From Symsagittifera roscoffensis (Eukaryota > Xenacoelomorpha > Acoela > Convolutidae): a DNA stretch of 64,000 bases. The stretch covers positions 44,245,829 through 44,309,828 of the forward strand of contig NC_087067.1 in the NCBI RefSeq assembly GCF_963678635.1. The letters are read 5' to 3'. The notes beneath the pieces are model-generated. The model saw only the letters and a list, made by a program, of their open reading frames with translations, had not been told where the DNA came from and did not search any database. Positions within the stretch are counted from its first letter, which is position 1, and each line of letters starts with the position of its first letter. Below are positions 1-8,654 of this stretch, in pieces. The position numbers and the translations under genes are program-made.

Positions 1-1082
1 GTTTCGATACGTACTGCTAATTGTTTGATGGTTTCATTTGGTAATCTGCGAATTTCATTACATAAAACTCTTTGTTGTTGTTTATTTCTTTCGGAGTCAA
101 ACATTTTTGAAAATTCTTGTGTAAATCTTTTCCAATTTGATTTTATTTCTATAGGCAATACTGAAAACCATTTTTGGGCTGCGCCGTCTAAGGTTGTCTG
201 TATCAACGCTGTGCGGCGATGTATCCAATTTTGATGTAGTGGCGTATTAATTGGTTCAGGTCCTATATTTAAAATTAAATTTGCTGTTACTGCATTTAAA
301 TAATCTTCAACAGAATATTCAGGGTCTGTTCCTGTGAATACCATTAATGGTTTGTTTGATGTTATTGATGATCCACCCATAAGGTATGGATTCATTGTCA
401 TTTGTAATGATTCTGCGGCATTTGGCATTTGTGAAAAATTTGAAAGTTGATTTTTTGTTATTTCGTGTTGTTGAAGGTAATATGGGAGTGGTATTTCATT
501 TTGCATTTGTGTTGGTTGATACGAGTGTGTGATCATTGGGTTTTGTGGCTGAATTGGTTGAAAAGATTGTGTATTAATTGGGTTTTGTATTTGTATTGGT
601 TGTTGATTTTGTGTATCTATTGGGTGTGGAGAAAAAATTCTATGATTTGTATATGGTTTCTGCACTCTTTGTCCACGATATTCTTGAGTGTATGGTGCAA
701 ATATATCTGGTTGTAAATAATCATCATCAGAGGATAGATAATCCGTTTGATGAGATGCTTGTATTTTATTTTTATTCTGTTGAAAGAATGGGTAATTTTC
801 ACTACGATCCTGTGGAGGATGTGAATTAGTTTGAAAATTTACTGAGTTGGTTGTTGTCATTGGATTATCCCAATATTGAGATCTTATCTGATTATTATTA
901 TTTTTTCGTGGGGGATAGTTTGTTTTTGATGAATGTGTGTAATTATAATTTTGTTCTGCAAAAGTGTTTCTTTTGAATGTTCTGTGTGTTTTTGACGGTA
1001 TTGTCATGGGTCTATATGTTTGATAATCTATTTGTGGATATTTTGGAGCAACCGAAGGTTTAACGGTTGATTGTAAGGTTAC
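1..1082 (-). CDS. Retrotransposon gag-like region, runs off the window edge
   Basis: The minus strand stays open from 1082 to position 1, about 360 codons without a stop, and is cut by the window edge. The first two thirds are rich in Gln, Pro and Asn and look disordered. The last third (nt ~330-1) contains a gag-like helical block with the signature TLDGAAQKWF, then SNWKRFTQEFSKMF and later IRRLPNETIKQLAVRIE. This spacing is typical of Retrotrans_gag regions of LTR retrotransposons, in which gag forms the particle that packages the RNA. It is in the same frame as the open frame at 1083-2156 and is separated from it only by the TAG at 1083-1085. Protease, RT and integrase would be expected beyond the left edge. 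I am sure of the open frame and fairly sure of the gag assignment; the family is undetermined. Confidence 0.65.
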
Positions 1083-2156
1083 CTATGCTAGTGAAGTGTT
1101 TGTATTTCTTGGTGTTGTTAAATTTGGACGTATCGGTGAAATACTTTGTTGTGTAGTTGTTGTTGTTTGGACGATTTCTTCATTTGTGAAGTGTGATGGT
1201 GTTTGAATATCATTTTGAGTGAGGTTCCTAGTTCCATTAAGGTTTTCATTGTGTATGGCGGTCGATTTTAAACTATTATTTCGCGTATCGGGTAAAAATG
1301 TATTGTAGTTTAATGGTGTTGCATCAATGGATAATGGTATTACCCTTACATAATCTCTTACATAAGATATTGTACTTATTGCCTGACTTGAGATTGATTG
1401 TGGGATATTTATGAATGCATGGTGACACCATTCGGGGTCCCAAACGTAGTCTGATTGTTCTGTGATGGCGGTATCATCGTTTGATTTTTGGGGTCTGAAA
1501 TTTTTTCTAGCTTGTGAAATTAAATCTATATTATGTGTGAAATAATCTATTATAAAGCATGCCAAAATTTTTTGTAAGTCATGTTTTGTATGTTGTGAAA
1601 CTTCATCTTTAGTGAAATTTTCTTTAATTATATGTAGAAAAGTTGAGAATAGTGTAATTTCATGTCGTACCTTTATATGTTTGGATGTCTCATTCGGTGA
1701 GATATGCGGGATTGGGTTTTCGTTTTCTAATAATGAAATATAACTATATATTATTGCAAAAACTTCATTAGTAAATATGGAGTTTGCTCTTTGTGAGTCA
1801 TGATATTGTATGCTTTTTATATATTCTGAGAATACTTTTGAAAATTCTAAATCAAGATCGTCTGTTTGAATTACATATTTGCGGTGATTCGGGTTTGGTG
1901 AGCTGAATTCTATGGTGTAGATTCCGTATTGTTGTGTTAAGTTACATATATTTTTCAGATAGTGATCAAAAATCTGTCTTTTTATTTTTACATCTGGGAA
2001 CTCTGTTTTACATGGGCTAATTCCGGGTTCAAACAAATTTAGGAGAAAGTTCTTGCAAAGATCATGTTGTCCTCTATTATCGGGTGCATCTACTAAGAAG
2101 GGGTAGATATCGTCATCGTCTGGACTATCTTCACTTGGAGTGTGTGTTTGGCTCAC
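1083..2156 (-). CDS. Upstream open frame of the same retroelement, 357 codons, ends in TAG
   Basis: This is an Asn/Thr/Ser-rich polypeptide with an acidic start (EDSPDDDD) and a mostly helical middle; I recognise no catalytic motif. It ends in TAG at 1083-1085, after which the identical frame continues open for over 1 kb into the gag-like block. It could be the N-terminal part of a long Gag with one nonsense mutation, or a separate product extended by stop readthrough. The listed start is GTG; no in-frame ATG lies upstream before a TAA near 2173, so translation may come from the overlapping frame at 2131-2403 by a +1 shift. Confidence 0.5.
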   Translation of the reverse strand: MSQTHTPSEDSPDDDDIYPFLVDAPDNRGQHDLCKNFLLNLFEPGISPCKTEFPDVKIKRQIFDHYLKNICNLTQQYGIYTIEFSSPNPNHRKYVIQTDDLDLEFSKVFSEYIKSIQYHDSQRANSIFTNEVFAIIYSYISLLENENPIPHISPNETSKHIKVRHEITLFSTFLHIIKENFTKDEVSQHTKHDLQKILACFIIDYFTHNIDLISQARKNFRPQKSNDDTAITEQSDYVWDPEWCHHAFINIPQSISSQAISTISYVRDYVRVIPLSIDATPLNYNTFLPDTRNNSLKSTAIHNENLNGTRNLTQNDIQTPSHFTNEEIVQTTTTTQQSISPIRPNLTTPRNTNTSLA

Positions 2157-2403
2157 TTTTTCGTTTAATGACTGTTAATAGGTAATTATCGATGTGTCTA
2201 ATTGGTTGATTCCAATTATACAAGTGTACTGGTTTGTGTTTATATTGCTTTTTTATTCTTCTTTTTCCTCTTTTTGATGAATTTGAAGTTGTTTCTGAGT
2301 CTGAAAAATATAATTGATCGTGAATGGGGCAAGTTTTATCTATAGATTCTTTTAATTTATAAAGTTCGTCTAAATTGTTGCGGAAAATTACGCAATTAAC
2401 CAT
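2131..2403 (-). CDS. Small ORF at the head of the retroelement, 90 codons
   Basis: It begins with a real ATG at 2403 and ends at 2131, overlapping the next frame by about 26 bp. The product is basic in the middle (SKRGKRRIKKQYKHK), compatible with nucleic-acid binding, and has no recognised domain. The following frame lies in the +1 register, so this may be the true N-terminus joined by frameshifting or disrupted by an indel. Sequence upstream of it belongs to another decayed element. Confidence 0.35.
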   Translation of the reverse strand: MVNCVIFRNNLDELYKLKESIDKTCPIHDQLYFSDSETTSNSSKRGKRRIKKQYKHKPVHLYNWNQPIRHIDNYLLTVIKRKSEPNTHSK

Positions 2404-2429
2404 GCCATAAAATCAGGGCAGTTTGTGGA

Positions 2430-4110
2430 GTTAAGGCCTAAAGTATTCAAGAATCAGTTAACACAATTGATGCAGCCTTTTTAGGCCTTCCAGCTGGTCT
2501 TTTCCCTGGGACTGAAACATGGTCTGTTGATTTTAGCGAGAGTTATTTTCTCGTTGTTTAACTTGGCCATACCTATGTAGCCGCGACTGCACTTGTAGCT
2601 TGGTCAGATCAAAAGGACCTGCCATTTTAATTACTGCTTTGTTGGTAAATCTGTCTTCATAGGTGACTCCAGTAATACCACCCAAGGCTTTCATATCAGC
2701 ACTCTCACGAGAGTTTTATTTTTCGTTGATCTGTGTTCAGGTCACCCATCCCTACATCACAAATGGCCGGAAGCAAGCTCCGTAGATATGACATCTTGTA
2801 ATCAAGTCAAAATCTTCATCTAGCAGCAGAGATACTTTTGTCGCCATTTAAACCAGCAAGCTGCAATCTTCACTGATGATGCATGTATTGCGTCACTCTC
2901 AACGGTAATCATATCACCCAGATACAAGACCTCTTTGACAGTACTCAGGGTTTCAAATTGATTAATCCGTAGAGTAACTTCTCATTTGAGTGATTATTGA
3001 AAACTTTCTTGCATCTTGAACAAACATAATTATTTTTAAGCTTACAGTTTTTGCCCAAACTAGTGCATTTTTTCTGCACCCATTGGTTACTCGAATTGCA
3101 GCGTATTAAAATAACGCCAACTCTCTTCGAAAAACGATCAGATGATGTTATCCGTTTTTCTTAGGAAAAGGCTTTTGGCCAGAAATTAACTGCCTCATTC
3201 TATCCACGCTGATTTTTAAGCCGCTATTTTGCGAAGACTTGTTCTTTGTTTTAAAACTCTCAACAGACTGGTATTCCGTTTCAGCGGATATCACAAAGTC
3301 ATCTGCATATAGATTTTTCATGATACCATGAAAGGATAGTTTGTTGCAGCCTCTCCCTTGCTATTATAAATAACAAAAAGCCTAAGTGCGATCCATGATA
3401 CATGCCTACTCTAATTTAGAACTAATCACTGTCTTATTGGGGCCGGCAAACTTTTGCTTTTGAGTTTTAGTCTTTCGAGTTCTTCGGGAAACATTTCTTG
3501 ACTCAAACTCCATGGAATCAATTCTTTGGCAACGAGGTCTAAAGCTTTTTTGAAATCAACAAAATGTGATGCGAAAGGTTTTTTTCCGCAGAGAGTTTTT
3601 TTTAGTCAAAATTAAAAAACGGCATTGAAAAATTTCCCATAAAGCCAACGTGCTTGTCATCTGCTCTAAAAATTATCTCAGACGTTTTTCTAGATTTTTG
3701 TTTGAAAAATTCAATTGACTGTTCCAGTAATTGAATGCTTCTATAGAATCAAACTTCTAAAAGGTCGCATTTCTTTTCCTATAAAGTAACATTTCATCTT
3801 CGTTCCAGTCGGAGAGGATTAGACGACAGTCCCTGGCTTCCTTAAGAACTTGAAAAAGTCCAGCAAGTCCCCAATCTCGGGCAGTTTTTTATCATGTTCG
3901 AAGTGAGCTCTGTTGGTTCTTAGTTTTTCCTATTTTTCTTCTCTCTCAGTGGTAGTGTTACTTCATGCATAAAAACTGTCTCCGGTGGGTCAGAGACTGG
4001 GAGGATATCTTCAGTTTCCAACAGATTTGTTTCAGTGAAGAGAATTGAGAAGTAGCTTTGTCACTGCGAGACTTCAGTTTGGTCAGACGTGAGTTTTCAA
4101 TCAAAATCTA
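2430..4110 (-). pseudogene. Decayed RTE-like non-LTR retrotransposon (reverse transcriptase)
   Basis: No long frame survives, but reading the minus strand in pieces gives RT landmarks in the right order: FVDFKKALD near 3555 (motif A type), LYADDFVISAE near 3310 (motif C, YADD), SGLKISVDRMRQLISG near 3215, EVLYLGDMI near 2925, and SRLHRYGQVKQR near 2560. The last corresponds to the C-terminal Arg-rich block common in RTE/craniate-RTE-like polyproteins. Frames are broken by many stops and indels. The element is dead. The clade call is from motif style only; jockey-like is possible. Confidence 0.65.
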
Positions 4111-4474
4111 AAAACTTTTCTCCATCTCCAACCTTTGTGTACTTTTTGTAGAAGTGTTATATTAAAAAATTTCCAGTTACTTTGTTTTTTATCTTCTTTC
4201 TTACTGCCTCGCTGCTCTTGATTTGGATTTCTATTTCATTTAATTTCCACAAATTTATTCTTCTTATTGGTTTCAAATCTTGGCTGTAAATGAAAGAAAT
4301 CTATGCCGGTTACAACATTCTTCGCCCTTGATAAATTCAAGTTTTTGACATAGCTTCTCTGCGACAATTGTGTTAGAATGAAATCAATCCGAAGTTTTTC
4401 CACTATGAAACGTACAGTATTCATCTTTGCAGCGTTTTTAGCCAATCTTTGCAAATATTTATCTTTGCAAATAT
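4110..4474. other. Intervening sequence with a small tandem duplication
   Basis: I recognise no gene here. A 72-codon minus frame at 4236-4454 is open but resembles nothing. At about 4446-4477 a unit containing ATCTTTGCAAATATTT is present twice in tandem, just before the tail of the broken PLE. Confidence 0.3.
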
Positions 4475-7330
4475 TTAGCCAATCACAGTTGACTTCTAAA
4501 ATTACTATTTAAAAATTGAAAATTTTTTAAATCTCTTAATGTAATTAAACCATTTTATCCCATTTGTCTGGAATTTTTTTATTCATGTTTTTGATTTAGT
4601 CATGTACGTTTTAATCAAAAAACCAACAAAATTTTGGGACTAAAATTTCAGTTCTTATTCCTCGCTCTTAAACTCATCGCGCTTGTTCAAGCCCGGTTTT
4701 TTTCCTGATCTGTATTGCCTATAGTGTTAACAGTTTTGTTTGGTTGTTTGACCTATCTATATTTTTCCAACTAAGGTCTGCGCTTTTTCCCTCAAGATTG
4801 CATTGCTGAAGGTGGAATCCTACCGGTGAGTCTATTTTTTTATGTTCCTCAATTCTAGTGGTCAAATGCCGAAAAGTTTGACCGACATAGGTGGAAGTGC
4901 ATCCACTGCATAACAGTTTTTCAACCACTCTTGCTTGAGGTGATTAGAAAATGCTGACTTTAGTGAAGGTAGACATGATCTTATTTTTCTTGTGGTAAAA
5001 ACCGCTTGAGCGTTGGTTCAATTTCGTAAACTGCTTGCAAAATTTTGGCTGTGGTTACCTCTAAATTGCATCATCAGCACTGGGGGCTTCACATCCTTTG
5101 GTAATTGAGTTGACGAACTCTTTTCACTATCCATGGACTTGCCCTCATCCTCGATGATTTTGCACAGGGCGTCTGCCGTAACTTTTGCGGACCAATTTTC
5201 AGGTTACTGATTTGTCAGCCATTGCGCCTTATTAGTTTTCATAGCCTTCTCAAATTGCTCCCAGTTAGATATATTCCTAAAGAATCTGTGTACAGTGCCG
5301 TGGATAACACTACGCTTGTACTGAATTGGGGCTCAGCTTCTAAAGTCAGTATAGTCCCAGTATCTGTTGTTTTTTGACACCAATTGCAGGATAACCCTGC
5401 CTGCGATACATTTATGTTCAAATCCAGGAGCGGCAAATTCCCCTCTAAATTAGTTTCATCTTGAGTGAACTGCAGATTTGGAAGAAAAAAATTGGCGCAT
5501 CGAGAACACAACTCGGCTCTTCTCTGACTGTTCTAACGATGTCATTCACATATCTGAGCAACAATGTTAATTGTGATGTATCCTTCTCCTTGCTATTAGC
5601 GCGACAGCAGCTTTCACACTACCAAAATATCTCGGTTATTGATGCCTACACATTATTGGAATATTTTTACGCATTTTAGATGATAACAGTTTTTGCAACT
5701 CTTGGATTCAACCCCCTTTGATCTACAAGTGACTTTGCTGCGGCAACATGGGCGCAACCGTTTTTGTCATTCATTGGCTGTATCTCAGTCTCCACCGGCA
5801 TTTCTTGACTTAGAGCAAACTCGTACTCTTTCAGCCATAGGTTTGTCAAATTTACAGCGAGGGAAGCGCCCATTGCTAGACCATCAATTTGCCCATACAA
5901 TAAATCATTGACCGTCATAAATCATTGACACTGTGTTGACCGTCATTTTTCATGGTTGCTCTTTGAATTTCAGGAAGAGACTCCTGGCTGTACAGCTTCT
6001 GTAAAGCAACTTCAATTGCTTCCTTCAGGGGAACATAATTGTACAAATTTTTCAATTCAAGAGATATTATGGTTTCATCCGGATCTAGAGCAATGTTTTC
6101 AATTGTTTCTCTGGCATTTTTAGTATTTGTAACATTCGCCCGAAAGTACATATCGACGAAAAATGACGCTAGTTTCTAAAACGACTGGCTAGCGTCCAAA
6201 TTCAGCTCTGCATGCTTTTCACCGTCTCTGCCAAAGCCAGTTCTTTTGGTTGTTTTCCTAACATCGGGTCGGCAAAACGTTACTTCTTTCCGGCTTCGAC
6301 CAGAGTGCTCAAATTAACTTAATTATATGAAAAAACACTGAGCTCATGGCTGGGTCTCAGTATTCCCAGACCACGAGGTCACTCCTAAAAACAGGGCTAC
6401 TACCATTTATTATAATAATATTGTATTTGTTCAGTAGATAAAAATCATCATCTCCATCGAAGATGGATCAACTCTTTCCGTCACTCCTAGCTTCTCATTC
6501 TCTGAAAATGAATCTGGATGTTAATTAAATTCAACTCAAGGCATGACCAGGAAACTAAAATTTTATATAAAACAGTTTGAGTTCTGAGCTCGAGAACCCT
6601 CCGGATTCTGGAATCCGGGGAAGTAGCACTCCTATTTTTTTCCGCAAGGCTAGACACGCCGTTCCAACACCCTTCCTTTTTCTCGGGTTCTACGTTGTAA
6701 CGATTGTAGCAGCAGAATCGTTACAACCCGGAATGGTTCCTGACAATCTCTAATTACAATTTCAATCTGTTGTCGTTTTCTCGTAGTTGTTTCCACTGCG
6801 ACTATTTTTGTTGTGTTTTCGCCATTTCAGTGTGTGCGAAATAATGAAAGGTTACGTTTCGTTCACGTCCAAAACGAAATTTTAAAAATTAGCATGTCAG
6901 TCAAAACTAAACCTTCCCGATTTGTCCAATCGTTCAAATAACGTCGCTAATTCATTAAAATAATCAATCTTCCCAGTTCGATGTTCTTTTTTTGATCGAT
7001 AAAAATTCGATTGCGAAACTGCATTTTCGTACATTCTGGTCGAATGCCACAATTGGTTTCTATTTCGGCTCCATCGATATTGCCAAAAAAATTTGCAAGC
7101 GTTTTGTTAACATTCTTATACGAGCTGCACGGAAGTTGTAGTACTGGTCGTAGGGGTGTCTCAGCCTTGTGTACCTTAGCTAAACTGACCACTTTTCTCG
7201 TCTTTTTTGTTCATGGCAAGTCATTCTTTGTTAAGTTGCTTCTCATTTTTCAGTATAACCTCATCATTGCCTGCCTATTTTTTCAAAAACTGAGCAGATT
7301 GCAACAAAAACTGAGCAGGCAAATTAGTTA
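4475..7330 (-). pseudogene. Broken Penelope-like element, copy 1
   Basis: It is collinear on the minus strand with the intact copy at 8655-11174. In coding order one sees KVHKAETPLRPV (nt ~7170), the pre-motif-A region (IALDPDETIISLELK, nt ~6090), motif B (DGLAMGASLAV, nt ~5885), the Cys-rich insert (nt ~5780-5590), a stretch before the C-terminus (nt ~5500-5240) and the GIY-YIG block (STYVGQTFRHLTTR, nt ~4880). The tail at 4475-4660 matches the tail of the intact copy but stops before the hammerhead-like motif. Multiple frameshifts and stops and a 924-bp insertion at 6128-7051 show it is inactive. The 5' part of the ORF is missing beyond 7330. Confidence 0.85.
6128..7051. mobile_element. 924-bp non-autonomous DNA transposon inside PLE copy 1
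   Basis: The PLE reading is interrupted here, and the intact copy gives the empty-site sequence at 10138-10180. The insert begins TGTAACATTCG and ends with its imperfect inverse CGAATGCCACA; the similarity extends about 23 bp (TGTAACATTCGCCC against TGTGGCATTCGACC, continuing to GTAC). ATT flanks it on both sides (6125-6127 and 7052-7054) and is present once in the intact PLE, so the target duplication is 3 bp. No coding sequence is evident. The interior carries a hairpin around GTTGTAACGATT at about 6691-6726. The superfamily is uncertain; 3-bp duplications occur in PIF/Harbinger, CACTA and some rarer groups. Confidence 0.75.
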
Positions 7331-7334
7331 AAAA

Positions 7335-7551
7335 CAGTTCAAAGAATTTTAGAGGTTAGAATTATTTTAATCGAAATTGTACTTTTAGAAGTCAACAGTA
7401 ATTGGCTAATTGTTTAACATGATGGTTTAGAACCAAAAGCTAGGTGAATTTTTGTAAATAACATTTGTAAATTGATGTTTTATTGTCATTTAGATTAGTT
7501 ATTTGTAACAGTCCTGACGATGCAGATAGTTGCGAAAACGTTTGAAACTTA
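7335..7551 (+). repeat. Isolated PLE tail on the + strand with hammerhead-like end
   Basis: This stretch matches the tail of the inverted PLE at 12830-13039: TTTTAGAGGTTA, then GGTTTAGAACCAAA, then TAAATAACATTTGTAAATTG, ending in CTGACGATGCA...TGCGAAAACGTTTGAAA. It abuts the truncated 5' end of PLE copy 1 in opposite orientation, an arrangement repeated in copy 2. The last 40 bp contain a CTGACGA / GAAA pair resembling a hammerhead core. Confidence 0.7.
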
Positions 7552-7589
7552 CAACATATCAAAAATCTCTTCAAGTTGTTGAAAGTGTT

Positions 7590-8060
7590 CAATTTAATTT
7601 AATTATCAAACAAGGATAGCCCGCTATTGTGGACAGGGTACAGAATGTTCTGACCATAGTCTTAAAAAATTACAGCAAATTTTATCAAATTTTTGTCGGT
7701 TTTTTCGGAGCCGTGTGATAAAAGGAGCTGAACAAGAAATTGGAGATTACCTCTTTTCGAAAGTCATAGTATATAAATAAGTTGAAATTGAGTTTGGAAT
7801 TTTTGAAAATTATGATTTCAAAAAGCCGCTAAAATATTCAAAGAAAACTAACGTTGATTATGTATAATTAAATATTTACGATTTAATTTATTTATTGTAA
7901 GCTTTTATGCAGTTGAATTAAGACTACCGTTCTTGTTATTCGCTCGAAATAAGACGAAAAATCAGAAATTTCAAACTGGTTTTTCTCGACACGGGTAAAA
8001 AAAATTTGAAATTTAATGTGGTTCGAATCACGACTAAGGGTGTAAATAAAATATGTCATT
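7590..8060 (-). repeat. Dispersed repeat family A, reverse copy
   Basis: The block runs from CAAGGATAGCC and TTCTGACCAT at the left to CAAACTGGTTTTTCTCGACAC and GTGGTTCGAATCACGACT at the right. It is the reverse complement of modules seen at 33060-33500, 38110-38830, 39780-40015 and 48110-48690. No coding potential is recognised. Confidence 0.6.
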
Positions 8061-8209
8061 CAAACCAGTCTGTTGATTTTTTGGTGCCTGATTTTGCGTG
8101 GAAAAGAAATAGAAAGAATTAAAGCTCACCCGAATACAAAATTTCTCCCCATTTTCAATGGTCGGAACAGTGAATATTTTTTTAAGTATGAAATAGTCGA
8201 CGGGGGTAT

Positions 8210-8600
8210 GTCTCAGAGCAGGCAGCTTTTTAAAACAGACAGAGCGGGCAGCTTTTTAAAACAGAGAATCTCCCTGGCAATACAGATTGCGAACGCCGCT
8301 TGCGTGCTCGGAACACCAAATGACAAAACTCTGAAACCGGCACTGAATGCGCGAGAGGAGTACCGGCAACGGCAGTTGACACTGTAGTTGTAATGTTCAT
8401 TGTTTTAGCATTCTACGCTAACTATTTTTTATTATCTTGTATTTTATTTGCTGCTTTGAATTTCAATTGTTTTACATTGATTTTTTTTCCACATTTTTAA
8501 TCATGCGATGTTTTGTTATTTTTTAGAATACTGATGATGTCAATTTTTAAAATTAAAACGAAAATTTTTTAACATTAAGACGAAAACGTCTTAATGTTTT
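8210..8600 (+). pseudogene. 3' remnant of a second PLE lineage
   Basis: The plus frame ending at 8387 finishes LKPALNAREEYRQRQLTL, which aligns with the C-terminus of the intact PLE (EKPGLNTRDEFRSRELTL) but is clearly diverged. Downstream lies its own tail with CTGATGATGTC at 8531 and GACGAAAACGTC at 8580, the same architecture as the other PLE tails with different stem bases. Everything 5' of the last ~40 codons is missing or unrecognisable. Confidence 0.6.
8571..8598 (+). repeat. Perfect 12-bp hairpin followed by a T-run
   Basis: AACATTAAGACG and CGTCTTAATGTT flank an AAAA loop, immediately followed by TTTTT. It lies at the junction between the + strand PLE remnant and the tail of the intact minus-strand PLE, so it may be a fused pair of element ends. 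Confidence 0.7.
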
Positions 8601-8654
8601 TTTATTTGTAACACAATTATATTTCTATATTTTGAATAAAAAACCAAAAATATT

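Noticed and set aside
447-829. Plus-strand open frames in the gag region (Trp/Leu-rich)
   Set aside because: They are antisense shadows of the continuous minus-strand gag-like frame, which has gag motifs and spans the whole interval.
8073-8387. Host gene of 104 codons
   Set aside because: Its C-terminus matches the PLE C-terminus and it begins within repeat sequence, so it is a PLE remnant.
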